A stretch of 64,000 bases of DNA, taken from positions 3,919,145 through 3,983,144 of the forward strand of contig NZ_KB910516.1 of NCBI RefSeq assembly GCF_000372825.1, written 5' to 3'. This DNA comes from Methylobacterium sp. 77 (GTDB taxonomy: Bacteria > Pseudomonadota > Alphaproteobacteria > Rhizobiales > Beijerinckiaceae). Under the pieces are notes generated by a model. The model did no database searches. It worked only from the letters and a program-made list of their open reading frames with translations, and was not told the origin of the DNA. Position numbers and translations under genes: made by a program. Positions 26,560 to 34,755 of the stretch are shown piece by piece; the stretch's first letter is position 1; every line of letters begins with the position of its first letter.

Positions 26560-27867
26560 TCAGGCGAACTTCAGCAGCTTGATCGCGTCGAAATCCTGCA
26601 CGCCGCCGCCGACGCGCTTGGTGGTGTAGAACAGCACGTAGGGCTTGGCGGAATAGGGATCGCGCAGGACGCGGAGTCCGGCACGGTCCACGATCAGGTA
26701 TCCGCGCTTGAAATCGCCGAAGGCGATCGACAGGCTGTTCGCTGCCGCGTCGGGCATCGCCTCGGCTTCCGCCACGGGGAAGCCGAGCAGGGTCGCGACG
26801 CGGTCGGCCGAGAGCGGCGGCTGCCACAGGTAGTTGCCGTCGGCATCCTTCATCTTGCGGATCGTGCTCTGGACCTTGCGGTTCATGACGAAGCTGGCGT
26901 TCTGGCGGTAGCCGGCGCGCAAAGCATAGACGAGGTCGAACAGCACGTCGGACGGGCTGGCGGCGGGGAAGGCTCCGGCCGTGCCGGTGGCGACGAAGCC
27001 GAGCTTGCCGGGGACCCAGGCCGCGTTCGCCACAGTGTCGACGGTGAGGAAGCCGCGCGGTCGGCTGACGCCGTTGCCGGTGACGAAGGCGACGCTCTCC
27101 TGTTCGGCGAAGGCGGTCTCGACCTCGTCGGCGAGCCAGGCGTCGATATCGACGATGGCGTCGTCGAGGAGCGTCTGGGTCGCCGCCGGCATTGCGTAGA
27201 GTTCCATGGCCGGGAAGCTCAGCTCCGTCAGGGTCGGTGCGTCGGTCTGGGGCCGCGCCGCGGTCTCGGCGACCCAGCCGGAGACGGCATCGCTCGCCGA
27301 GACCGCGCGCTTGTAGAGCCCGCCGGAGATGGTCCGCACTGTGGCGAGCGCCCGGATCGGCGAGAGGTTGGCGAGGCGCCGCAGCACGTCCCGTTCAATC
27401 GTCTGCGGCACGAGATAGCCGCCATCGGGACCGGAGCCGGCCGAGAGCGCCTTCTCCTCCAGCCGCTTGAGGCCGCCGCTCTCGCCCGCCCGGACATAGA
27501 GGTCGAAGGCGGCCTTGTGCTCGACGGAGACGGGATCCGGACGGCTGGGACGGTCACCGCCCAGGGGCGGACGGCGACCGTCGAGGGTCAGGCGGTCGAG
27601 GCGGGTCCGCGCCGTGTCGAGGGCCGCATCGATACGCGCGAGCTTCTCCTCGGTGAGGACGTCGCCCGAGCGGCGGCCTTCGAGCTCGGCGAGCCGCCCG
27701 TCATTGGTCTCCTTGAAGGCCTCGAAGGCGCGCGAGAGCTCGCCCATGACCGCGCCGACCTCGGCGTCGGAGGCGGCGCGCGCCGCCTTGTTCTCAAGGG
27801 GGAAGTTCGGATCGGCCTTCGTCTCCGGGGCTGCGGTCGCGGTGTTCGGCGAAACGTGGACGGTCAT
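26560..27867 (-). CDS. HK97-fold major capsid protein (RcGTA gp5-like)
   Basis: The 435-residue protein has a predicted coiled-coil delta domain (about residues 30-105) that the prohead protease removes. The HK97 capsid core follows, with blocks such as GGYLVPQTIERDVLRRL and YRQNASFVMNRKVQSTIRKMKD. It is HK97-like in length. Its ATG overlaps the prohead protease stop by 4 nt. Confidence 0.95.
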   Translation of the reverse strand: MTVHVSPNTATAAPETKADPNFPLENKAARAASDAEVGAVMGELSRAFEAFKETNDGRLAELEGRRSGDVLTEEKLARIDAALDTARTRLDRLTLDGRRPPLGGDRPSRPDPVSVEHKAAFDLYVRAGESGGLKRLEEKALSAGSGPDGGYLVPQTIERDVLRRLANLSPIRALATVRTISGGLYKRAVSASDAVSGWVAETAARPQTDAPTLTELSFPAMELYAMPAATQTLLDDAIVDIDAWLADEVETAFAEQESVAFVTGNGVSRPRGFLTVDTVANAAWVPGKLGFVATGTAGAFPAASPSDVLFDLVYALRAGYRQNASFVMNRKVQSTIRKMKDADGNYLWQPPLSADRVATLLGFPVAEAEAMPDAAANSLSIAFGDFKRGYLIVDRAGLRVLRDPYSAKPYVLFYTTKRVGGGVQDFDAIKLLKFA

Positions 27868-28397
27868 GCGAACCTCGTGTGCTGGGTGAAGGAGGGAAGA
27901 GCGGCCACCGGCCGGGTGGAGGGCGATCCGCGCGGGGCGAGCCGGCGCGCCAGGGCGCGCAGCTCGATGGCGAGGGGCGTCGCCGTCCCGTCCGGCACGG
28001 CGGCACGGGCGCCGGGCAGGAGCGGAAAGGTGACGAGGGAAATCTCCCAGAGATCGACCGCCATGAGGCGGCGCAGGCCGCCGCGCTGCGGACTCGATCG
28101 CAGGGTGCGAAAGCCGATGGAGAGCCCGTCGAGGCCGCCCTCGCGCATCAGCGCGTCGACCTCGCGTCCGCGCTGGACGGCGAGGTTGATGAGCCCCTCG
28201 ACGCGCAGGCCGCGCGCATCCTCCCGCAGGGAGAGCCAGCGCCCGATCGGCTCGGCCGGATCGTGCTGGAACAGCATCCGCACGCCGGCCGCTCCGCGCT
28301 GCCCGAGGCTCGTCGCGAAGGCGCCCGCCGACACGATGTCGTTGCCGAGATCGGGCACGCCGAACAGGCTGGCATAGCCGGTGAAATGGCCGTCCAT
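27864..28397 (-). CDS. HK97-family prohead protease (RcGTA gp4-like)
   Basis: The 177-residue protease starts MDGHFTGYASLFGVPDLGNDIV. The conserved catalytic histidine is H45 (LFQHDP) and serine S93 (GLSIGF). It processes the capsid delta domain during head maturation. It overlaps the capsid start by 4 nt. It is separated from the portal gene by a plus-strand SnoaL-like gene. Confidence 0.93.
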   Translation of the reverse strand: MDGHFTGYASLFGVPDLGNDIVSAGAFATSLGQRGAAGVRMLFQHDPAEPIGRWLSLREDARGLRVEGLINLAVQRGREVDALMREGGLDGLSIGFRTLRSSPQRGGLRRLMAVDLWEISLVTFPLLPGARAAVPDGTATPLAIELRALARRLAPRGSPSTRPVAALPSFTQHTRFA

Positions 28398-28593
28398 GGA
28401 AGTCTCCGGGGTGGTGGGCTGGTCGCTGCGAAAGATGCGGATCTCGGCAAGGCAGGGCAGCGAATAATCGTCGCAGTCGAAAGTCGGTACCGGCAGTTAC
28501 CGTGGCTTGGCGGTCAATAAATTGCTTCCGTATTCAAATAACCGTGGCACACTTGCTCGTCGATTGTCTGTGAATCGCGAATCGGAGTTCATC

Positions 28594-29031
28594 ATGAGAG
28601 TGAATCGCAAGCTGTGCGGCGTATCCGTCCTGCTGTGCCTGATCGCGCCCATCGTCGCATTCGCGGCCGATCCCACCGCCGAAGCCCAGGGCGCGGCGAC
28701 GCGGTGGGACCAGACCTACAATGCGGGTGACATGGACGGCCTCAAGGGCCTCTACGTCGCCGATGCCATGGTGGTCCCGAAGGGCGCGGCCGTGTCCGGC
28801 GCCGACGGCATCGGCACGTTCTTCGCGGGTTTGAAAGCCAAGGGCTTCGACGACCACAAGACCAAGGTCCAGACGGCGCAGATGAAGGGCGACCTGCTCG
28901 TCGTCACCGGGCGCTGGGCCATGTCCGGCCCCGGCGAGGGCGGTGCGAAGAAGGCGTTCGAGGGCAACTGGGTCAACGTGTTCGAGCGGAAGGGCAACGA
29001 GTGGCGCACGGTGCTCCACACTTGGAACTGA
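28594..29031 (+). CDS. Secreted SnoaL/DUF4440-like (NTF2-fold) protein
   Basis: The 145-residue protein has a signal peptide (1-25, ending AFA) and an NTF2-like cone fold pattern: WDQTYNAGDMDGLKGLYVADAM, then KKAFEGNWVNVFERKGNEW. Such proteins bind small ligands or act as simple enzymes; the ligand cannot be read here. It runs opposite to the GTA genes, between portal and prohead protease. A GGAG ribosome site lies 8 nt before the ATG. The upstream 196 bp is AT-richer than the GTA genes. Confidence 0.82.
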   Translation: MRVNRKLCGVSVLLCLIAPIVAFAADPTAEAQGAATRWDQTYNAGDMDGLKGLYVADAMVVPKGAAVSGADGIGTFFAGLKAKGFDDHKTKVQTAQMKGDLLVVTGRWAMSGPGEGGAKKAFEGNWVNVFERKGNEWRTVLHTWN

Positions 29032-29061
29032 CCGAAGATCCGGAACTGACCGAAGATCCGG
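29026..29061 (+). repeat. Two tandem copies of an 18-bp unit over the SnoaL-gene stop codon
   Basis: The unit AACTGACCGAAGATCCGG occurs twice head to tail at 29026-29043 and 29044-29061. The stop codon of the SnoaL-like gene lies in the first copy. It is a small local duplication at the insertion edge. Confidence 0.85.
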
Positions 29062-29067
29062 AGCCGA

Positions 29068-30246
29068 TCAGGAATCCGGGAGGGACATTCGCGTCGACCC
29101 ATAACCCACGGCCTCGCGCTTCTCCTCCTCGGTGAGGAAATCGGCTGCCTGGACCCGGCGCCAGAGTGATTCCCGCTCCGGCGCCAGGGCCTCGATCGCG
29201 TCGAGATCGGGCTCCAGCCGGGCGGGGCCGAAGGCGGGTTCCAGCCATTGGGCGAGGCTCTCGGCGGTGCGGCGCGCCAGCGGGATCACGGTCTGGCGAT
29301 AGAAGGCGCGGTTGGCCTCGGCGTAATTGGCATGGGTGTTGTCGCCGGAGAGGCCCAGCAGCAGCGGCGGCACGCCGAAGGCGAGGGCGATCTCGCGGGC
29401 GGCGGCGGCCTTCGCCTCGACGAAATCCATGTCCTTCGGCGAGAGCGAGAGCGGCTTCCAGTCGAGGCCGCCCTCCAGCAGCAGCGGCCGGCCGGCATTG
29501 GCCGCGCCCTGATAATTGGCCTCCAGCTCGCCTTTCAGGCGGGTGAACTGCGCGTCGCTCAAGCTGGCGCCGTTGGAGGTGGCATAGACCAGCGCGCCGG
29601 AGGGTCTGGCGGCATTGTCGAGGAGCGCCTTGTTCCAGGCCCCGGCGGCGTTGTGGATGTCGAGGGCGACCGCCGCCGCCTCCATCGGCGAGAGCCCGTA
29701 ATGGTCGTCGGCCGGGTGGAACAGGGTGAGGTGCAGGATCGGCGGCACGCCCTCGCGGAGCTGGTCGTGGCGCAGGGTCCGGCCGCCGACCGCGTAATCA
29801 TAGGCGATCGGCCATCCGTCCGGGCCTTCCACCACTCGCATCCGGTCCGGGCGCAGGGCGTGGAGTTCGCGCGGGGCGCCGTCGAGGCTCACCGCCTCCA
29901 GATAGGCGTTCCCGGAGACCATCAGATGGCCGTAGAGCGTTTCAAGGAGGCGCGCTCCGCCCTCGCGGGCATTCGGCCGGGCGAGGAGCGCGGTGAGCGG
30001 ATGCGGCTCCGGCCGGTCCGTCAGCACCAGCGGCAGGGAGGCCGCGGCCTCCGCCACCAGCCGCACTGCGCGGTGAACGATGGCGTTGCGCTGGAAGCCC
30101 TCCCGCGCCAGCGCCCCGTAATCCCGCGCGGTCCAGACCGCCCGACCCTCGCCATAGAAGGCGATGCCGAGCCCCGAGACGGGGGCCGCCTTGGTCTCGG
30201 GCACGGGAAAGGCGGCCCGCGCGAGGCGGGTGAAGAGGTTCGGCAT
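29068..30246 (-). CDS. HK97-family portal protein (RcGTA gp3-like)
   Basis: The 392-residue portal begins MPNLFTRLARAAFPVPETKAA and carries the family blocks RNAIVHRAVRLVAEAAASLP, GLSPMEAAAVALDIHNAAG and AFGVPPLLLGLSGDNTHANY. It forms the dodecameric DNA gate. The ATG at 30246 is preferred over an upstream start that adds eight residues. Confidence 0.94.
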   Translation of the reverse strand: MPNLFTRLARAAFPVPETKAAPVSGLGIAFYGEGRAVWTARDYGALAREGFQRNAIVHRAVRLVAEAAASLPLVLTDRPEPHPLTALLARPNAREGGARLLETLYGHLMVSGNAYLEAVSLDGAPRELHALRPDRMRVVEGPDGWPIAYDYAVGGRTLRHDQLREGVPPILHLTLFHPADDHYGLSPMEAAAVALDIHNAAGAWNKALLDNAARPSGALVYATSNGASLSDAQFTRLKGELEANYQGAANAGRPLLLEGGLDWKPLSLSPKDMDFVEAKAAAAREIALAFGVPPLLLGLSGDNTHANYAEANRAFYRQTVIPLARRTAESLAQWLEPAFGPARLEPDLDAIEALAPERESLWRRVQAADFLTEEEKREAVGYGSTRMSLPDS

Positions 30247-30313
30247 GGGAATGTCCTCGACGGGGAACAACCCTCCCCCGCAAAGGGGGGGAGGGACGCG
30301 CGGCAGACGCCGC

Positions 30314-31591
30314 TCACATCCGCCTGATCCGCGGCTCGGCCCGTGTGGCCAGCATCAGGTGGGTCAGGGCCCAGACGAGGGCGTCGAGGCGGTCGGGCGA
30401 GGCGCCGCTGGAGAGGCCGTTCGGCCCGAAATCGCAGAGCTCGTCTTCCAGGGCCGGCAGGCTGCCGACATGGTGGACGCGGCCCTGCACATAGAGGACC
30501 GAGACCGGCTCGGCCCGCAGGTACTTGCCGCGCGTCGCCCGCACCGGGATCACCGGCACCGACGCGTCCAACTCGGCGATGACGGCGATCGCCATCTCGC
30601 CGCCCTGGTTGACCTCGACCACGAGGCTGTCCGCCTCCAGGCGATGGTAGAGCGCCAGCGCCGCGCCGGCCCAGGCCTGCGGGCTCGCCCGGCTCAATGT
30701 GGCGTCGGCGAGGACGTAGGCGTTCCCGTTGGAGGCGAGCCCCACGGCGACGATCCCGCAGGCGTCGGCGCCGGCCTTCGAGGAGGCGGGCGGGTCCACC
30801 GCCACGACGATCCGCCCGAGCTCCGGCGCCCGGTCGATCCGCGACGCCTCGATCGCTTCCCGCGTCCAGAGCGCATCGGGGCGGTCCTCGATCAGCTCGC
30901 CGTCGAGTTCCTGGCGTCCGAGCCGCGTGCCGGAATAGCGTCCCACCACCGCGTCGAGGAAGGACGGCGCGAGGTTGACCGCGTTGTCGGCGGTGCGCGA
31001 CCGGCTCACCACGGTGAGCGGGTCGGCGAGGATGCGGCGGATCAGCGGGATCGGCCGGGGCGTCGTGGTGACGAGGTTGCGCGGCCGGGCGCCGAGGCGC
31101 AGGCCGAACTGGATCATGTCGTAGGCGGCGTCCGGCCGACGCCATTTGGCGATCTCGTCGGACCAGGCGGCGCCGAATTGCGGCCCGCGCAGGCTGTCGG
31201 GCTCCTCTGCCGAGAAGGCCAGGGCCACGGCGCCGTTGGCCCATTCCAGCCGCCGCCGCGAGGGCGCCCAGTGCGGCCGTGCTCCCGACAGCGACAGCAA
31301 CCCGGACGGCCCCTCGATCATCACGTCGCGGACATCGGCATAGGTCTCGCCGACGAGGGCGATACGGCCCACCGCCTCGGCGCAGAAGGCGGGGTCGCCG
31401 GTGGCCAGCGCCCGCACCCATTCGGCCCCGGTGCGGGTCTTGCCCGAGCCGCGCCCGCCGATCACCGCCCAGGTCGTCCAATCCTCCCGCGCGGGACAGG
31501 GGGGCAGCTGGTCGTCGCGGGCGTTATGGAGCCAGTCCGAGGCCAGCGCCCGGATCAGGTGCGGCGGCAGGCTCGCCAGGAATCCCGGCAT
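30314..31591 (-). CDS. Terminase large subunit (RcGTA gp2-like)
   Basis: The packaging motor ATPase/nuclease of 425 residues has Walker A GRGSGKT at residues 46-52 and a VAVDPPASS nuclease-acidic block. In GTA systems it drives headful packaging of host DNA. The ATG at 31591 matches the usual MPGFLASLPP-type start; an in-frame start up to 31723 is possible but lies inside the small terminase gene. The chosen start overlaps that gene by 68 nt. Confidence 0.94.
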   Translation of the reverse strand: MPGFLASLPPHLIRALASDWLHNARDDQLPPCPAREDWTTWAVIGGRGSGKTRTGAEWVRALATGDPAFCAEAVGRIALVGETYADVRDVMIEGPSGLLSLSGARPHWAPSRRRLEWANGAVALAFSAEEPDSLRGPQFGAAWSDEIAKWRRPDAAYDMIQFGLRLGARPRNLVTTTPRPIPLIRRILADPLTVVSRSRTADNAVNLAPSFLDAVVGRYSGTRLGRQELDGELIEDRPDALWTREAIEASRIDRAPELGRIVVAVDPPASSKAGADACGIVAVGLASNGNAYVLADATLSRASPQAWAGAALALYHRLEADSLVVEVNQGGEMAIAVIAELDASVPVIPVRATRGKYLRAEPVSVLYVQGRVHHVGSLPALEDELCDFGPNGLSSGASPDRLDALVWALTHLMLATRAEPRIRRM

Positions 31592-32261
31592 CCGGCCGCT
31601 CGCCGAGGCCTGCCGCATAGCGCGCCGCGATTGCCGCGCGCAGGGCCGGCAGGTCGGCGGCCGCGCCATCGTCGTCGTGCCCGGCCGGGCTGCGGGACGT
31701 CGCATGGATCCGCTCCCGTTCATCGCTGAAGAGGTCGTCGAGCAGCCGTTTCAGACCGCCGAGGTCGCGCAGCACCCTCGCGGAATCGAGGGCCGGCGGC
31801 GGGTCGGCCGACAGGGCCTCGTCGAACCGCGCGATCTGGCGCCCGATATGGTCGCGCAGGGCGTGGTCCAGCTCCACCGTCGACATCGCGGCCGATCCCG
31901 GCGCGTCGTCCGGCGGCGACGGCACGCCCGGACGGACTCGCCGCTTCGGCGGAAAGCCGCAGGTGCGGAACAGGCTCGCAGCGCCGTGGACGGTGCCGCC
32001 GAGCGCCACCGCAAGGGTGGCGGCCTCGACCTCCGGTATCGCATGGATCCGTTCGACCGCGAGCCGCCTCGCAGGCGCCCAGGTCCCGGGATCGAGCCGG
32101 CGCTTCGCGACGCTCGCCGTCTCGCGCCAGCCGTAGCGGCGGTTCCAGTCGCTGATCCGCCTCGAGGGGACCCCGGTTCGGCGCGCGATCTCGATCGCGC
32201 TCATCCCGGTCTGCCGCATCAGCTCCGCGACGGCCCGGTGTTCCTCGGAGGGAAGGTCCAT
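31524..32261 (-). CDS. Terminase small subunit-like DNA-binding protein (RcGTA gp1-like)
   Basis: The 245-residue protein starts with a helix-turn-helix (RQTGMSAIEIARRTGVPSRRI), as in small terminases. A long charged helical region follows and then an Ala/Arg-rich tail. It would recruit DNA to the motor. It is the first gene of the cluster and is preceded by a promoter-like sequence. RcGTA gp1 is shorter, so an added C-terminal part is likely. Confidence 0.78.
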   Translation of the reverse strand: MDLPSEEHRAVAELMRQTGMSAIEIARRTGVPSRRISDWNRRYGWRETASVAKRRLDPGTWAPARRLAVERIHAIPEVEAATLAVALGGTVHGAASLFRTCGFPPKRRVRPGVPSPPDDAPGSAAMSTVELDHALRDHIGRQIARFDEALSADPPPALDSARVLRDLGGLKRLLDDLFSDERERIHATSRSPAGHDDDGAAADLPALRAAIAARYAAGLGERPDAGIPGEPAAAPDPGAGLGLAP

Positions 32262-32301
32262 GTCCCCGTCCCCTCTCGTCACACTTCTTGAGCGTGCCTT
32301 A

Positions 32302-32330
32302 TCGATACCCGAGGAGCGTCACGGTGTCAA
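32302..32330 (-). promoter_or_regulatory. Candidate sigma-70-type promoter of the GTA cluster
   Basis: On the minus strand a perfect TTGACA (32330-32325) is followed by a 17-bp spacer and TATCGA (32307-32302). Transcription would start near 32295, about 34 nt before the small terminase gene. It lies at the edge of an AT-rich patch. Confidence 0.45.
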
Positions 32331-32606
32331 TCATAAATTCCTATTTTACGAATTGTATCTTATTTCGATCTGGAGGGCGGCAATGGTTGCGATGATGTTC
32401 GCGGATGGCGGCCGCATCTTTGGTCCTCGGCTGACCAGATATCGCCGGCCCGCTCTACGGCAGGGGCGCGTGAACACCAGACCTTGGCTGCCCAGCCCGG
32501 AGCGGACGTTCCGCATGCGACCCGACCCGGTCGCTTGGTTCGCCATAGGCGCTTCCAACAAGCGGTCATTCGTCGGCCGTCCGGCAATTTCGGCTCGGGG
32601 TGGGTA
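32331..32606. other. Boundary region without a recognised gene
   Basis: The left part is AT-rich and holds the GTA promoter. The right part has short overlapping reading frames on both strands, none of which I recognise. It may contain a decayed gene, but nothing firm can be called. Confidence 0.5.
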
Positions 32607-33113
32607 TCAGTCCTTCGGTTCAGCGTGCGAGACAAGTGCCGGACCGATATTTGTCACGCTAGGTTCCGCATCACAAACGACCTCAAGGCAGTGCGCTTCT
32701 GTTGCGATGAAATAACTTGAACGCTGTTCAGAACCTCCTGCCATGAAAACAAGGAAACTCTCATCCGACCATTTGTGCCCCCGCGCTCTGAAAGTTGTTT
32801 TAGCTGAACGAGGATCAGAATTCGAAGCTTCCCATAATTCCAAAAGGCCGTTCTCATCCAGCATGCGGAATGCAATTACGCCCTGGAATGCAAATCGTAT
32901 TACGGCTTTCTTGTCTGTTGAAACGAAATCTGCTTCTAAGCTGTGGTCGTGGTTTGGGTTCGTGGACGGCAAAGAGTAGCTGATATTGTCTTTTGCAAAG
33001 ATAACTAGCGGGGTCCCGACATCAAAACTCAATCTTCCAAGCCATAAGTCGTCGCTCTCGACATCCGTAGGCCACGGAGAGAATACAATGCCAGTTGGGG
33101 TTTGATCCGGCAT
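32607..33113 (-). CDS. Unrecognised AT-rich gene between the GTA cluster and the siderophore island
   Basis: The 168-residue soluble protein (MPDQTPTGIVFSPWP and FDVGTPLVIFAKDNISYSLP, ending VSHAEPKD) has no signal peptide or membrane helix and matches no family I know. Its base composition is clearly lower in GC than anything else in the window, and its codons are AT-tolerant, so it looks horizontally acquired. The ATG at 33113 is used; a TTG at 33146 would add 11 residues. There is no good ribosome site at either. Confidence 0.6.
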   Translation of the reverse strand: MPDQTPTGIVFSPWPTDVESDDLWLGRLSFDVGTPLVIFAKDNISYSLPSTNPNHDHSLEADFVSTDKKAVIRFAFQGVIAFRMLDENGLLELWEASNSDPRSAKTTFRARGHKWSDESFLVFMAGGSEQRSSYFIATEAHCLEVVCDAEPSVTNIGPALVSHAEPKD

Positions 33114-33377
33114 GGGGGGAACGGATTGGTCGCGCGTCGTGCACAATATCTAGCCATCATTGCTGAAGGTCTGCAAAGGATCGTGAGTGGCCCCGCAGCT
33201 ATATCCACTTCGATGCATCTGCCGTCCAGAACCGGACGGGCAGGAAACCACCCGTCCCAGTCGGAGGACTTTAGCCTGGACCGGGCCCTTCCGACCTTCC
33301 GCAACGGATCGCGGACAGACACCCGTCCACGCACCAGCCCGCATCCGATGGCCGCCCCCAGGGCAGCCCATCCCATC

Positions 33378-33578
33378 TCAAACGATCCCGCTGCCCTCGA
33401 ACGGCCAGGACTTGCCCAGCCGTTCCGCCACCTTGGCGGGATCGTGGCCGACTTCCGCCACCGCGGCTTCGACCTCTTCGCTCGGGGTCTGGAAGTAGCG
33501 CGCCCAATAGGCCTTGTCCCTGGGCTCCGTCAGCGTCACCGTCACGAGCGCCTCGGGCGTGGAATCCTGCGCGCTCAT
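33378..33578 (-). CDS. DUF3606 domain protein
   Basis: The 66-residue protein matches small DUF3606 proteins: LTEPRDKAYWARYFQTPSEE, then VEAAVAEVGHDPAKVAERLG. It has no known function. Its start overlaps the stop of the upstream disordered protein (ATGA), so the two are co-translated. Confidence 0.75.
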   Translation of the reverse strand: MSAQDSTPEALVTVTLTEPRDKAYWARYFQTPSEEVEAAVAEVGHDPAKVAERLGKSWPFEGSGIV

Positions 33579-33787
33579 CTCCGGCCCTCCTCGGCTTCGG
33601 TGCCGGGGCGGTCGCCCGGCTCCTCCGGAACTTCCCGAACCGCGCCGGTCACGCCGTCCTTGGGGCCGGTGGCGGCGCCGTTGCGCTCCGGCTCGCCGGA
33701 CGTCCCGTCCTGTCGCCGGTCGTCGGAGGACGCGGCCGGGTTCTCGTTCGTCCCGGCCGGTTCGGGCGTTCTCGTCGTCTCGGACAT
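33575..33787 (-). CDS. Small disordered acidic protein
   Basis: The 70-residue protein is composed almost entirely of Glu, Pro, Gly, Thr, Arg and Asp, with no hydrophobic core, so it is predicted to be intrinsically disordered. It is coupled to the DUF3606 gene. Similar small stress-linked proteins pair with DUF3606 in alphaproteobacteria, but the function is unknown. Confidence 0.6.
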   Translation of the reverse strand: MSETTRTPEPAGTNENPAASSDDRRQDGTSGEPERNGAATGPKDGVTGAVREVPEEPGDRPGTEAEEGRR

Positions 33788-33840
33788 GCGTGGCTCCCTG
33801 CTGGTCCGGGCCAACGCATGAGACGCGGGGCGGGTTCGGG

Positions 33841-34734
33841 TCAGTCGAGGTAGCTCAGGGCCATGCCGGTCCGGGGGTGGGGGAAGACCCCCATGCGCAC
33901 GCCGTAGATCGCCTCCAGCCCCGCCGGCGTCACGATCTCGGCGGGCGTGCCGCGCGCGATCAGGCGTCCGCCATGTAGGGCGATGAGGTCGTCGCAGGTC
34001 CGCGCCGCCATGTTCACGTCGTGCAGGACGACGATGACGGTGAGGCCGCGCTCCTGCGAGAGCTGGCGGACGAGGGAGAGCACCTCGATCTGGTGGGCGA
34101 CATCGAGGGCGGCGATGGGCTCGTCGAGGAGGAGGCAGCGGGCCTTCTGCGCCACCAGCATGGCGAGCCAGACGCGCTGGCGCTCGCCGCCGGAGAGGCT
34201 GTCGACCATGCGCTCGGCGAAGGGCGTCACCGTGGTGAGTCGCATCGCCTCGGCGACGGCGTCGCGGTCGGCCGAGCCCATCCGGCCGAGCGCGCCGTGC
34301 CAGGGATAGCGGCCCAGGGCGACGAGTTCCCGGACCAGCATGCCCGGCGCCTGCGGCGTCGTCTGCGGCAGGTAGGCGACCTCGCGGGCGAAGGCCCGGT
34401 CGCCGAGATGCCCGATCGGCGCGCCCCGGAACAGGATGCGTCCGGCGCTCGGGGCCTGCTGGCGGCCGAGCAGCTTGATCAGGGTCGATTTGCCCGATCC
34501 GTTATGGCCGATGAGGCCGATGACCCGTCCGGCTGGGATGGTCAGGCTCAGCGGCTGCAGCAGCACGCGTCCGGGCACAGAGAACGCGACGCGATCGAGG
34601 CTGTAGACCGCCTCGTCCGAGCCGGCATCCCGTGCTGGTCCCGCATCGGCTCGGCTCCGGGATTCGGCTCGGCTCCGGGATTCGGCTCGACTCAAGGACA
34701 TCGTTCGCCCGTTCGACGTTGCACCATTCGCCAT
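33841..34734 (-). CDS. Ferric-siderophore ABC transporter ATPase (FecE/FhuC type)
   Basis: The 297-residue ATPase has Walker A GHNGSGKS, signature LSGGERQRVW and Walker B CLLLDEPIAALD. The closing region matches FecE/FepC (VVLHDVNMAARTCDDLIALHGG). It should energise the permease/binding protein encoded 20 kb away on the plus strand, which lacks its own ATPase. An extra N-terminal tail of about 40 residues is Ser/Arg-rich and built from an 18-bp tandem repeat; an alternative ATG at 34701 would shorten it by 11. Confidence 0.93.
   Translation of the reverse strand: MANGATSNGRTMSLSRAESRSRAESRSRADAGPARDAGSDEAVYSLDRVAFSVPGRVLLQPLSLTIPAGRVIGLIGHNGSGKSTLIKLLGRQQAPSAGRILFRGAPIGHLGDRAFAREVAYLPQTTPQAPGMLVRELVALGRYPWHGALGRMGSADRDAVAEAMRLTTVTPFAERMVDSLSGGERQRVWLAMLVAQKARCLLLDEPIAALDVAHQIEVLSLVRQLSQERGLTVIVVLHDVNMAARTCDDLIALHGGRLIARGTPAEIVTPAGLEAIYGVRMGVFPHPRTGMALSYLD
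34646..34689. repeat. 18-bp tandem repeat in the ATPase N-terminus
   Basis: The unit TCGGCTCGGCTCCGGGAT is present twice (34646-34663 and 34664-34681) plus a partial third copy. It encodes the SRAESRSRAESRSRADAG tail. Confidence 0.85.
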
Positions 34735-34755
34735 GCCGCTCGAGCGAGGGCCGCG

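Noticed and set aside
11504..32330. A normal integrated prophage
   Set aside because: No integrase, repressor, replication genes or flanking att repeats are visible, and gene order and families match RcGTA (DUF2460, DUF2163, NlpC, megatron).
33114..33377. Short overlapping frames of 60-115 codons near the DUF3606 gene
   Set aside because: No ribosome sites, domains or consistent codon use; probably non-coding or decayed.
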